From: Gracilariopsis chorda
Lineage: Eukaryota; Rhodophyta; Florideophyceae; Gracilariales; Gracilariaceae
Length of the DNA stretch: 64,000 nt
Reading direction: 5' to 3'
NCBI GenBank assembly: GCA_003194525.1
Contig: NBIV01000166.1
Location: forward strand, 62,001-126,000
Below the pieces are notes generated by a model, which made no database searches, was not told the origin of the DNA, and saw nothing but the letters and a program-made list of their open reading frames with translations. The translations under genes were made by a program, and so were the position numbers. Numbering within the stretch: the stretch's first letter is position 1; each line of letters opens with the position of its first letter. Shown here piece by piece: positions 51,999 through 61,900 of this stretch.

Positions 51999-52060
51999 GT
52001 TTGTGTGTGTGTGTTATTATATGAGCTCGTGTCTCTAATTCCAAGACTGCGGTAGGAGTT
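51999..52060 (-). repeat. SINE-like repeat, copy 3
   Basis: TTTGTGTGTGTGTGTTATTATATGAGCTCG and the following TCTCTAATTCCAAGACTGC core match the 30.6 kb copy closely. Only about 60 bp is shared. Confidence 0.65.
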
Positions 52061-52760
52061 GCATTCGGAGTTTGTCCCCACGAGAGACTTGATCGCGAGT
52101 CCATACGGTTTCCGTTACTCGATGGAAGTGAAGGCGGTTCAGCTTGCGCCTCTCGTTTGTTTCAGTCGAGGTTTTAGACCAGAGCAACTTCAAAGCAGGA
52201 ATACTCGGTGGAGGGCTTCACAATTCTTGTTCTTTTACCCTGCTTTACTCCGAAATCCTAAAGAGCTTCTTCTTGCTTGAAGCCCGAAGACTCTTGCGGC
52301 GTGTGGTACCCTGTACATTGTATGAAAATGTGGGCACTTGGAGGTTTGTGCCCTAAGAGCCACTCCAAACGAAAACAAGGGTCGCGGATGACTGTAACCA
52401 TGATCTATTTCAATACACGATGAAGTCATCCGCAAATACTTGTACCATCTGTGGCGATATGCTAACTACTTCAACTAATACTCTTGATGCTGATTCTTCT
52501 TTCAGGAGGGCGGAGCTATTTTGCTACATACAGGGCGTTGAAAATCTTTCTGTTTGTCGATATCTGGTATCTCAGGACAGCAACCTTGCTGCAGTTGCTG
52601 TCGGAGATACAACAAAGCATTCCTGCAACCACACGTTGTGAATCCTTGGCGGTTCTCTTTGAGCAATGGGTTCAACATTCATCCGCCAAGCCGTGTGGAC
52701 GGAAACACAACTGCAACGGATATTATGCTGCTAGCTAACTTAGTAACCCTTTATCCTTCA
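52060..52760 (-). mobile_element. Decayed LINE reverse-transcriptase fragment
   Basis: The minus strand encodes MVQVFADDFIVY at about 52410-52445, the catalytic F/Y-A-D-D box of non-LTR reverse transcriptases, directly followed by a stop. Flanking frames are broken. It is probably the body of the element whose tail lies at 51499. Confidence 0.5.
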
Positions 52761-52773
52761 AGCAAGTGCGTGA

Positions 52774-52830
52774 GTTTGTGTGTTTATATGAGCTCGTGTC
52801 TCTAATTTCAAGACTACGGTAGGGGTTTCA
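52774..52830 (-). repeat. SINE-like repeat, copy 4
   Basis: TTGTGTGTTTATATGAGCTC and GTGTCTCTAATTTCAAGACT, then ACGGTAGGGGTTT, with few differences from the 30.6 kb copy. Confidence 0.65.
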
Positions 52831-53281
52831 ACTTGAAACTTTCAAGTGCGCACTGACAGTGAATACATGTCGAACAAAGACAGGTTAGAGAGGATATCCT
52901 TGCAACCTTTCAACGCTCTAATTCTGGCACGCGTATTGGATTACAGAATATGCAGTTTGGAGTGCCATTTGATTTGAACTTCAAATCAAATGGCAGATGC
53001 AAAGCAAAAACCAAGCTCTGTATCTGCAGCGCAAGAATGGCGAATCTCCCGGAAGGAAGACGAGCCAACCTTTTTCGTTCGACAGTCGCGAGTGGTGGCC
53101 CGCGGCAAGTCATTCCAACAGTCCAGACTTATTCCATGGCGTTCGTTCACCCTTTAGGTTGTACTCCGTCGTTCGATGGGGGGAAATACGCCCGCAACGG
53201 TGCGCGCGCGGTTCTTTCCTCTCACCACATCGGGTGAAGACTCACCCACAGTCCATATCCGTTCAACGTCGTCGCTCTAGA

Positions 53282-54439
53282 ATGGTCCCTAGGCTTTCAG
53301 TATCCCTTGGCTCGTCTGACCTCATATCCACTCAAGAAGCAGTTGACAAATCGCTGAATGAAGCACTAACTTCAACCCCCTCCCCAACGCTGGCAATTGT
53401 GACTCACACAGTTGACCGCAATGCAGCAGATGTACATGGCATTATTCGCAAGCGACTGCCAGATGTGCAAATCCATGGCGCCACCACCTGTGGTGCACTT
53501 TTATCAAACACAGGAGCAATACCAAATGGTGTCGGGATTCTCTTGATCGACAATCAAGACATGGCGGCTGCATCGAGCAATCTCGAAACCTGTGATGCAA
53601 AGGAGGCGACCAATCGAGTAGCTGCGAGGCTAAGAGCGCAGATTGGAGACGTTTCAAACATTCTCCTCGCCACGTCACCTGGAATAGAGGAGGAGGTTAT
53701 CGACTGTTTCTCAGCAATTCTACCAAATGCAAGAATATTTGGTGGGTCGGCTGCAGACAACACTGTTGCAGGAGAGTGGAGCTTGCTTTCAGAAGATGGC
53801 GTGTTTTCAGCAGGCTTGTCAGCGGTGGGCATGAAAGCTGATGTTTCTTTCGGATCTTGCTTGCTTCCACCGTACGAAAAAGGGGATCAGTTTGCAACAA
53901 TCACGAAATGCCAGGGCCGTGTCATTTATGAGCTTGATGGTCGAACGGCCAGTGAAGTGCTCCGGGAGTGGGTCGGAGACAGCATTGAACAACAGTCGAA
54001 GAATGGTGGGCAAGTCATAATCGAATGTGCCTCGTTTCCACTTGGTGTGGAAAGGGTATCTGGCGGATGGATAGCGATTCACGCAGCGGAGATAACGCCA
54101 ACCGGCGGTGTGGGCGTGTTTGCGGAAGTGAAAGAAGGGGACAAACTCAATGTTATGCGCAAGATGGGCGGAGGTGATTCTGCGACAGCTGCTTCAATCG
54201 GTATAGAACAAGCGTATAATCAAGCTCTGAAACAAGGGGGATTGACCAACCCTAGGGCCGGCGTTCTTATTTATTGCGGTGGCCTTAGTATTGCTGTAGG
54301 TGATAAGTTGAACGACAGTTTGATGCCGATGAAAGGAAAAGCACCTCTGCTCGGTATGACGGCGTTTGGAGAACAAGGAAACGTGGCGGGAAGCAACTTG
54401 CACTCGAATCTAGCGGTAGGTGTGGCACTGTTTGAATAG
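53282..54439 (+). CDS. FIST-domain protein (FIST_N + FIST_C)
   Basis: 385 residues covering a whole FIST module. FIST_N (about 1-200): SVSLGSSDL, the A-x2-HGATTCGALL segment, and GGSAADNTVAG. FIST_C (about 215-375) ends with LLGMTAFGEQG and HSNLAVGVALF, the family's most conserved stretch. In prokaryotes FIST domains are predicted ligand (possibly amino-acid) sensors in signal transduction; in eukaryotes they occur alone or with F-box domains. No F-box, kinase or other partner is fused here. The frame is open to 52997, but that part overlaps repeat debris, so the start MVPRLSVSLGS is preferred. It converges with a membrane-protein gene, 59 bp between stops. Function here unknown. Confidence 0.85.
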   Translation: MVPRLSVSLGSSDLISTQEAVDKSLNEALTSTPSPTLAIVTHTVDRNAADVHGIIRKRLPDVQIHGATTCGALLSNTGAIPNGVGILLIDNQDMAAASSNLETCDAKEATNRVAARLRAQIGDVSNILLATSPGIEEEVIDCFSAILPNARIFGGSAADNTVAGEWSLLSEDGVFSAGLSAVGMKADVSFGSCLLPPYEKGDQFATITKCQGRVIYELDGRTASEVLREWVGDSIEQQSKNGGQVIIECASFPLGVERVSGGWIAIHAAEITPTGGVGVFAEVKEGDKLNVMRKMGGGDSATAASIGIEQAYNQALKQGGLTNPRAGVLIYCGGLSIAVGDKLNDSLMPMKGKAPLLGMTAFGEQGNVAGSNLHSNLAVGVALFE

Positions 54440-54498
54440 GCAGTTGGATTGGAGTGGAAAATAAGGGTCCACTTTTCGACAACAAATGTATGAGGTCC

Positions 54499-55224
54499 CT
54501 ACTGCGTTTTCTTGTGGGGTTCTATCTTGTGACGTTGGTCCCATCGTGTCTCTCTAATGAGGCAAACCAAAGCGCCTATCCCAAGAATAGAAATGAAAAC
54601 TATAGGGTACAGAATCTGATCGCGGTCTTTCTTCGCCAGGACAGCTGACACTAGACGATCAACAAAGAACAAGTTGAACACAGCCCATATCCATGCAGAT
54701 GAAGCGCGAGTGATAAACGGCAATCTTGCTTCACGTTTTCCGAGACTGGGCCCGTAACACCTTTCCAGAGATATTATCAACATAGCCACGAATCCGATCG
54801 ATCCCACCACATGTGCAGTCTTCAGAGGCAAAAGGCGAAATATTGGGTGGGTGGTTTCAATTCGAAACATAGTCCTGACAATAAGATCATCAACGTAGAC
54901 ACGCAAGTCACTTGTGATAATCACGAAATGACAGAAGTGAGCGCAGGCAACCATTACTGCCAGAAACAAAGACCATAAAGAAGAAGGGCTGGTCATGAGG
55001 AAAAGTGAGAAAATGGGTGCCGTGACAGCTCCTGTGTGCCGCGATGCTGATCGAGCCCACCCGTTTTGCGGTACGCGATCAAGCACAATTCCCTTTGCAA
55101 TAGACGAAAAGAACACCATGACGAGATAAAAGAAGACAAGACCAAATATCGTCCATGCTGTAGACAAGCAAACTCGCTTTGCTATGGAAACACGATTAAC
55201 ATCTTGAGCAAGTTCTGCCGGCAT
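54499..55224 (-). CDS. Unrecognised polytopic membrane protein
   Basis: 241 residues with about five or six hydrophobic helices (near 17-42, 68-105 in one or two spans, 137-155, 172-195, 205-228). No signal peptide; the short N-terminus is hydrophilic and the C-terminus is basic (RWDQRHKIEPHKKTQ), predicting a cytosolic tail. No motif I can tie to a family. The length of the frame and its tight convergence with the FIST gene support a real gene. It diverges from the scramblase gene across 743 bp. Confidence 0.6.
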   Translation of the reverse strand: MPAELAQDVNRVSIAKRVCLSTAWTIFGLVFFYLVMVFFSSIAKGIVLDRVPQNGWARSASRHTGAVTAPIFSLFLMTSPSSLWSLFLAVMVACAHFCHFVIITSDLRVYVDDLIVRTMFRIETTHPIFRLLPLKTAHVVGSIGFVAMLIISLERCYGPSLGKREARLPFITRASSAWIWAVFNLFFVDRLVSAVLAKKDRDQILYPIVFISILGIGALVCLIRETRWDQRHKIEPHKKTQ

Positions 55225-55967
55225 GATTGATGCGATTGAATGGGGAACACGAACTATGTCCTTGACGTATCAGTGTATTGAAGTAGAGACAGTCTTCCGA
55301 TTACGATCACTTTAGCATTCTTAAGCTTCTCCCAATTGCTATATTCGCGAAAGAAAAGCACGGGAGCGCCGCTAGGTTGGGTGTCAGCTTGTTGGGAACT
55401 GAGGCCTGCGTTTTGAGCAATGGTTGCAAGAGCTTAGGATTCTAAACCTTTCCCTGCAAAACTCGGGAACGTATCGTAAAAAAGATAGTGAAAGAAGCAG
55501 CGTCAGATCTTCAATTGCGGGTGCTGTTGGTACCAACGGCAGGGATAACTTTAGGTAGATGGCCTTCGAAATCCGCGAAGAGCTACTCCGTGAGGGACGG
55601 AGTTCGTATCCAATTTGCAAAGTTAGGTTACCAAGGGTAACGCATTCAAATTCATGATGTAACGACTGTACACGTACAACATCTGTTAAGAAAATCTTAC
55701 GTGCATGATGTGATGCACTCTTGACTCCATTGCCGGCCCTGACGCCTGTCTACGAGTGACGAGTTGATTTGGACGGTTCGTCAGGTGTACTTTCAGCATA
55801 TCTTTGATAAGAGTCGAGAATTACCAACGGTTCTCCTACGAAGGTTTCGCTGCATGCCTCCGCACTAGTCTTGTCAACTCTTGCTTCAACTGCTAATCCT
55901 CGAAAATTGCTTCTTCATCGGCATACGTGGTCATCAATTACCACGTTATCTGAAAAGGGCAGAGGAC
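55225..55967. promoter_or_regulatory. Shared upstream region of membrane protein and scramblase genes
   Basis: 743 bp without a supportable gene. No TATA box seen. Confidence 0.4.
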
Positions 55968-57561
55968 ATGGCCTCCCGTCTTTCTAGGTTATACAAAACA
56001 TATCGAGCTGTTTCCACTCGCCACCTCTTTTGTTCTACGGCACTGAAACCATATCAGCCCCAATTGAAGTTAAGCAGAACAGAGCGCTTTGTTTCACTCT
56101 CATCAATTAGAGTGCTAAGCAGCAATTCTCAATTTCAGCCTACCAAATACCCGCAGATCGCTCGTAATCTACGTACCATACCCAGCGATTCCGTCGCGAA
56201 ATCATCGTCTATACAGACAGCGACAGGAAGCGAGCTCGTTCTTTCCCCACCTGCTCTTGTTGTCACTCGTGAATATGAATGGGCAAATATCCTTATTGGC
56301 TTCGAGCAAGCCAATAAGTACACCATTCGAGCAGCGCCGGGCGGAGAAGTAGTCGGATACATTGCAGAAGTACGTTAGAATGCATTCTGTTAGTTCAAAA
56401 GCGATTGACATGTGCTAACTGTGGGAGTGTCCCCGAAAAAACAGGAAGGCTCGTTTGGGAGCACCATAACGAGAAACGTTCTTCGAACCCATCGCCCATT
56501 CAAGGCAACCGTGTTTGACAAAGATCGCAACGTCATCTTTCGAATCCGTCGCCCGATGTATCTCATTTCAACGTCAATATTTGTAGAGACCGAAGAAGGT
56601 GAAACACTAGGCGAAGTGCACATGAACTGGCATATGTGGCGAAGAAGATACAATCTTTATATTGAGAAGAACCAATTTGCAGAAGTTGATTCAGGTTTTC
56701 TAGCGGTCGACTTCGATATGCGAGATGTTCACGGCAAGCGAATCGCATCGGTCAACAAGGATTTTACTGGATTCGCACGCGAAATATTCACAGACGCGAG
56801 GCAGTATGTGCTTCGATTGGACCCATCTTTCGGACTAGACCACGATGGATCTCTCGTCTATGACGCGGCCACGGTGAACGTATCGCCAGAGGAAAGTAGT
56901 GCTATGAAAATGACACATCGTGAGCGTGCAGTCATCCTTGCGGCAGCAATCTCGATTGACTTCGGTACGTGTACAAATCAGTTAGTCTATACCGCACTAC
57001 CGCGAACACACCACTTCAGAAAGCTAACACTATGCCTTTACAACCGTCCTTACAGACTACTTCAGTCTCCACAGTCGAGGCCCTGGCGCAGGGATGTTAA
57101 TGGCGCCGCCTATACCAGTGCCGGGATCAGCCCCACCAGTGGGCGTTCCTGGCGCGGGTCCTGCAGCTGGGGCGGGCGTGAACGCAGGAACAGCTGTCGG
57201 TGCCGACATGATGTCTGACGGCATGACAGGACCTCCTCCAAACGCGGAAACCCCATATCAGATTGATGACACAGACATAGACTCTGCTCCTGCACAAGAC
57301 TCCTCTCAAGGCGGCTCATGGGGGAGAACAGAATCGTTCGAAGAGCAAACGGCTGACGGTGCTAAGGCATCGGGCAATACGGAAGAATCCGAATGGGCAA
57401 CTTTTGAAGAGCCTGACCATGGATTTGACGATCCATACGCCGATGATGACGCTTGGAATTCGGACAACGATTCATGGGGAGGTGGTGACGTTGGAGGTGA
57501 TGGCGATGGGGGAGGCGGCATACTGGGGCTTATCAAGGGATTATTCTTTGGTGATGACTGA
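55968..57561 (+). CDS. Phospholipid scramblase family protein, three exons
   Basis: Exons 55968-56369, 56445-56964 and 57056-57561; 475 residues. Introns are 75 and 91 nt (GTACGT...AG both, CTAAC branches at 56415 and 57024). The N-terminus MASRLSRLYKTYRAVSTRHL is a likely mitochondrial presequence, as in yeast Aim25. The scramblase barrel begins LSPPALVVTREYEWANILIGFEQ, continues through HRPFKATVFDKDRNVIFRIRR, VGEV-like LGEVHMNWHMWRRRYNLYI, DFTGFAREIFTDARQYVLR, and ends with HRERAVILAAAISIDFDYFS, where the last residues come from the second splice. The family moves phospholipids or acts in mitochondrial lipid homeostasis. Exon 3 adds a Pro/Gly/Ala then acidic Trp/Asp/Gly-rich tail of about 150 residues, unusual for the family. 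It converges with DapB, 33 bp apart. Confidence 0.85.
56370..56444 (+). other. Scramblase intron 1
   Basis: 75 nt, GTACGT...ACAG, branch CTAAC at 56415-56419. Joins GYIAE to EGSFGS in phase 0. Confidence 0.85.
56965..57055 (+). other. Scramblase intron 2
   Basis: 91 nt, GTACGT...ACAG, branch CTAAC at 57024-57028. Restores the family's IDFDYFS ending of the domain. Confidence 0.85.
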
Positions 57562-57594
57562 TGACGAAATTGACTTGCGTAGTATAAACCCGTT

Positions 57595-58590
57595 TCACGA
57601 CATTTCACCGCTTCGAAGAATATCAATCATGGAGAAGACCTGCTTTTCTTCGCCTTTCTGACGCTGGGCATCAAGAAATTGGACTGCATCAACGGTACCT
57701 GCAGCGTACACAAGCCGCCCGCAAACATTATGTTGGAACTCGAAATTCACTGACCCGTCTGGGCTTGTAACATGATAGGTGTGGAAAGCATGTCCAGATT
57801 TAACATGTTCCTGCGGTACATGCATCTCATTAACCGAACGCTCTTCATCTCGCACCTTTTCGATCTCGTCAACCTGAAAATTGAGGCCCAACTTATTAAA
57901 CGAGGCCACAACAGATTTGGCAGTACCTGATGTATCTGCTTTCGTTGCTTGATGGGATTCCTTGACGACCATCTTGTAGCCAGCGAAGGCACCAGGAAAC
58001 TCTGTGGCCATCATGTCCATCATCGCCTGGAAAGCAACAATTTGCTTGCCCATATTCGGGGCGATCACCGCATACACCCCTGGTGCGCCAGCAATAGCGT
58101 CTTTCATGGCGGATACGTCACCGCCAGTAGTGCCAATAACAAAACTCAAACCTGCTGAAGCATAGTTTCTAACATTCGGGTTAGCAGCGGAAGGGTGTGT
58201 GTAGTCCACGACAATTAACCGGGGGTACTTTTCTCGACATCTTTGTAGACATGCAAAATGCTCTTCCGGGGGTGAAAGCCTAATTTGAACACCGTTAATC
58301 TCTATCTTATCCCGCATATCGGGACCAGTGAGGGCTTCATCAGCCAGGATTAGGCCTCGATGTACAACTTCTTCTGCGGCGGCCGTGGCCATCTTCCCAG
58401 GCACTCCGTTGACCATGACGGCCAGGTCATCATGAAGCATGGAGGTTGTGGTCACATGAGGAAGGTAGGCAGAGCGAGATCGTGTTCTGAATACGATCCG
58501 ATCTCTTCTGCAAAGAAACGATGAGCTCTGTGAACACAAAGACGTGGGAGAAACCTGACGGACACCACAAGACAAAAGGAACGCAACCAT
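57595..58590 (-). CDS. dapB: 4-hydroxy-tetrahydrodipicolinate reductase, plastid-targeted
   Basis: 331 residues. Residues 1-50 are Ser/Arg/Thr-rich without acids, a plausible plastid transit peptide. The dinucleotide-binding motif is VMVNGVPGKM (58-67), the mid-domain has FVIGTTGG, and the active site is KESHQATKADTSGTA, the plant-type variant of bacterial E-x-H-H-x2-K-x-D-x-P-S-G-T-A in which Lys is the catalytic acid. It reduces hydroxytetrahydrodipicolinate with NAD(P)H in lysine biosynthesis by the diaminopimelate route, in plants via the LL-DAP aminotransferase branch. Single exon. It converges with the scramblase gene. Confidence 0.92.
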   Translation of the reverse strand: MVAFLLSCGVRQVSPTSLCSQSSSFLCRRDRIVFRTRSRSAYLPHVTTTSMLHDDLAVMVNGVPGKMATAAAEEVVHRGLILADEALTGPDMRDKIEINGVQIRLSPPEEHFACLQRCREKYPRLIVVDYTHPSAANPNVRNYASAGLSFVIGTTGGDVSAMKDAIAGAPGVYAVIAPNMGKQIVAFQAMMDMMATEFPGAFAGYKMVVKESHQATKADTSGTAKSVVASFNKLGLNFQVDEIEKVRDEERSVNEMHVPQEHVKSGHAFHTYHVTSPDGSVNFEFQHNVCGRLVYAAGTVDAVQFLDAQRQKGEEKQVFSMIDILRSGEMS

Positions 58591-59919
58591 GGTAGTAGGG
58601 TGTGCGAATGTTAACAGATGCAGAAGGTTAAGAAACCTGGAATTTCTTAGCGATCGCTAGATTGCGACCTCATTAACTTCAGACTTATTCAATCCCTCTC
58701 TCTTTTGCGAATGCGGGAAAGTCCATGCATCTGGTTGATCTCTGTAAGAAGGTTACCAGAGTGTATGTATCTCAAAATGAATTCAAATTGTAGGGTTTTT
58801 GCTGATGCACGGTAGTGGGATTGAGCTTAGGTTGCTTGTTCGTTCTTTCTGGGTACAAAGGTAGGCCGCAGTGCATCTATTACGGGGCTTCTTCACTATT
58901 TGATGAGTTTAAAGGATTTCTGATGTAGGTAATAAAAAACGAGTGATGTCGGGATATCTATATCTCTTCACCGCCGTGACTTTTGAAAAGGTGCTTCTGT
59001 GTGTGTGTGTGAAGGTTTTAACGTAGCTAGCATGCTCTTTGATTGTGCACAATATATATGGTCCGGTATTCTCTATGTTTCGCCATTTGTTTCTTTGATG
59101 GTCTTGCAAGGGCTTAGTACGACATTATCGATTCGCACAGGGATCAGTTAACACAGACAGGACCACCGGAGTCCCCAGAGCTGAATAGAAAAGGCTGTCA
59201 AACGATTCCTGACGAGAGGCTGACAAGCCCTTAACCCTTTACATCGGAAACGAAACGCTTCAGCGGTTGAAGACACCTATGGGACCTAATACTTTCTTCG
59301 TATCACATGTAGCCCAGTGAGTGTAGCACGGCTACAAATTTGTGGTTGGAGGCTGTGATAGTGAGTATTATAGGTTGTCGGGGTTCTTAGCAAACCCCGC
59401 GCTACGAGGAATTAATGTATGCGTGTTCGTAAAAGAGAGAGAGAACCTTTTACAAGAGTGATTCCTAAACTTCAGGCCGCCAGTTGCGCAGGTGCAGCCT
59501 CGCGACGGAGTAAGGGTTAGCAGTACTACCCTCGTTATAGGGTTTTTCCTTTTTTTAATTTAAGGATGTGCTCCATCTAAGAGCAACTTCTCGTCCACTC
59601 GTTCGTCTGCTATTCCCTGAACCGTCAAGCACGCAGAACCATACCCGGTCTTTGATGATTTTCACACCTAAACAGAATGCGTACCTCATCGGTGCCTCGT
59701 GAAGCCAGTCGTTGGTATAAATCTAATTGGCATAGGGATACAACAGCTCTTTGGAATATGAATTGAGAAAAGGTACTGGTCGCGCGCAGGCTGAAGTTTT
59801 TGTTTCTCCAGTGCTTAAACCACTCAACCAATGTAGCATTGGTTCACATGCACCAAGAACCCACCCACACTCATCTCCACCTTAAGGTACCCCTTTAACC
59901 CTTCCCTTGCTAATCAGCC
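58591..59919. other. Intergenic region with simple repeats
   Basis: No gene found. It has a (TG)n run at 58997-59010, TAACCCTTTA at 59232-59241, a short GA run at 59434-59444, TAAGGGTTA near 59511 and TAACCCTT near 59896. No TATA box was recognised before the hydrolase start. Confidence 0.5.
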
Positions 59920-60918
59920 ATGACCACAATGCAGGAATGTTACATCCCTATTTGCCAAGCGTTTCTTCCTGTCAAAACTCTTCCGGTACCCGCGCCTGCT
60001 CAGCGGCAACGAACGGCATTAACCATGAGCCGTCCGTCCAGCGCAATGCTACCACGTGTTGTCGTTCTTCCAGGTAAGTAGTAACAACTTCTGTCTATAG
60101 TGCTCGCTAGAGAGGGTCTAACATAATTGAATCATTCGTTTTGATACAAAGGTATGGATGGAACCGATCTTCTTCTCGACTCATTTCGCAGGCAGCTATG
60201 TACGCCTGATGATCCTGATCGCGTTATAGCAGTTGACTATCCGTACGCACAATCTCTTTCTATCCAAGACCTGGCCTCTCTTGTTGTTGCAAAATATTTA
60301 TCTCCCCTGGAACGGGATAGAAGAGGATACGTACTCGTTAACCAATCGTTTTCTGGCCATGTTGGTCTTCAACTTGCTATTCGTAATCTTCGGAGACTTC
60401 GTGGGCAAGTATTTGTGAACTGTTTTGCCTCCCCTCCAGGCCCAAAATTCTTACAGAACATACCTTTCACGGCGACATCGTCTCTCTTCAAAAGGCAGCC
60501 ACCACCATGGATGGTAAGCCGTATCTTCCTGGGGCCTTCTGCGACAGGGATGGACCATGTCCAAGCAGCCGCATCTCGCATAAAGCCAGAAGTGATGAGT
60601 CATCGTCTATCGCTTTGTCTTACAGAAGACTCGTGGCATCTTTGGCGAAATCGGAGGTTGTTGCCATCATCTCAGACACTGTACCTGAGAGGCGATAATG
60701 ACCTTCTCATTCCAAAACCGCAGGCCCAGCAATTGCGATCGGCGCGACCAGACATAGAGTGGGTCACAGTTCCAAAAGGTCCGCACTTGCTATTACAACG
60801 ATACGGCACTGAATGCGGAGTAGCTGTCGAAAACTTCTGTAGTCGGATGCAGCCTTCTAGTCCTCTTTGGAACCCTTCACAAAAGGTGCGGCCCGTCGAG
60901 AGAGTGGAGATGGAATAA
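59920..60918 (+). CDS. Alpha/beta hydrolase, two exons
   Basis: Exon 1 is 59920-60073, the intron 60074-60151 (78 nt, GTAAGT...AAAG, CTAAC at 60118-60122), exon 2 60152-60918; 306 residues. The splice joins RVVVLPG to MDGTDLLLDSF, the first strand and oxyanion-hole loop of the fold (LPGMDGTD). The nucleophile elbow is LVNQSFSGHVG (Ser117 in Q-S-F-S-G), the acid lies in LRGDNDLLIP (Asp233 or Asp235), and the histidine in KGPHLLLQ (His263). Similar bacterial and algal hydrolases are carboxylesterase-like; the substrate is unknown. The first ~40 residues could be a plastid or mitochondrial leader, with an in-frame Met at 36 as an alternative start. Its 3' end overlaps the DUF1295 gene. Confidence 0.8.
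60074..60151 (+). other. Spliceosomal intron in the alpha/beta hydrolase gene
   Basis: 78 nt, donor GTAAGT, acceptor AAAG, branch CTAAC 29 nt before the acceptor. Confidence 0.85.
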
Positions 60919-61900
60919 GCCGTGACACTCTCTTACGGTAATCATCATAAGCTGGGTACTTCTGTCTCGAAATGGCTTCTGTAAGTAGAGTGGTTATTTG
61001 AAACAGGATAATGTACATAACGGCACCCGACATGGTCCAGTTGACCCAGAGAGAGCTTGGAGAAACGGAAAATAGGTAGAAGGAGCACCAAACCATCATT
61101 TCTGCGAAGTAGTTGGGATGACGACTCCACGCAAAAAGCCCAGACTGAAGGAAGCCATTCTTTAGATCTGCTACTTCTTCAGATGATAAGTCGTTAGCCG
61201 CGTCGCTTTGTCTCTCCGAATTCTTCAGCCAGTTTGCTTTGAGTCTTTGAAAACGTTGCTGCTGAAAATCGGCAACAGCTTCGAGGACTATTCCAAAGAG
61301 CATTCCAATGGATGCTACACCATCGACAAACGTAAACTTTGGGCTAAGTCCCCGACCAACCCACGCGAAATAAAGAGGAGAGCTTGCAAGCGCAAGCAAT
61401 ACAGTCATCATACCACACACAAGGATCGCGTAAGCAATTGGAAATAAGGCGTCATTCTTGACAATATTCGCACGTAGCCAAGGGTAGCGGTAGTCAAGAG
61501 TACCCGGCTTGTAATAGCCCCGGCAAGCAGACCCGTAGGTAAGACGAAGACTCCACATCAACACTAAGCTGCACATAACTGCAAGTCTCAGATCAAGAGA
61601 CGAATTTGTTCGACGATCCTGGTTTATAAGAGGGTGAAGTGTGTATAAGACTGCGTATGCAAACGGAATGAAAGTCCAAAAGCGATCATTCCAAGCATAA
61701 GATCGGGTTAGAATAGACAAACAGATTTGAAGAGAGATCAAGAAGCCCGTTAGCCAGAACGCAGTCACAACGGGGTTTAGCGCCACCACAGTGTCATACA
61801 AGTGCGCAAAGCTGAATTTCCTTATGAGATCTGGGATGACTCGATCGGATGCCGTCGTGATGGTTAGCATAACAAGAGAAAGGTGAAACTGTGAACTCAT
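60857..61900 (-). CDS. DUF1295 / steroid 5-alpha-reductase-like membrane protein
   Basis: 347 residues with about six or seven membrane helices. The C-terminal part has the family signature: GLFAWSRHPNYFAEMMVW, LWVNWTMSGAVMYIILF, then T-x-L-T-E-A-I-S-x-x-K-YPAYDDYRKRVSRLIPS; RHPNYFAE is the NADPH-binding motif of DUF1295 and related ER reductases and methyltransferases. The N-terminal half includes RSYAWNDRFWTFIPFAYAV, also typical of DUF1295. Likely an ER or other membrane oxidoreductase on a lipid; the substrate is unknown. The last 62 bp of its frame overlap the 3' end of the hydrolase gene on the other strand. Single exon. Confidence 0.85.
   Translation of the reverse strand: MSSQFHLSLVMLTITTASDRVIPDLIRKFSFAHLYDTVVALNPVVTAFWLTGFLISLQICLSILTRSYAWNDRFWTFIPFAYAVLYTLHPLINQDRRTNSSLDLRLAVMCSLVLMWSLRLTYGSACRGYYKPGTLDYRYPWLRANIVKNDALFPIAYAILVCGMMTVLLALASSPLYFAWVGRGLSPKFTFVDGVASIGMLFGIVLEAVADFQQQRFQRLKANWLKNSERQSDAANDLSSEEVADLKNGFLQSGLFAWSRHPNYFAEMMVWCSFYLFSVSPSSLWVNWTMSGAVMYIILFQITTLLTEAISRQKYPAYDDYRKRVSRLIPSPLSRRAAPFVKGSKED

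Larger units (their letters stand above)
51169..53281. other. Nested retroposon debris
   Basis: No host gene. It holds LINE tails on both strands, an RT fragment, two SINE-like copies and TAACCCTTTA at 52744-52753. A perfect CCGCGG pair flanks GGAATTT at 51608-51627. The open frame upstream of the FIST start (from 52997) begins in this debris. Confidence 0.6.

Noticed and set aside
52997-53281. Upstream extension of the FIST protein
   Set aside because: Overlaps repeat debris and adds no family-conserved sequence; the methionine at 53282 starts the domain.
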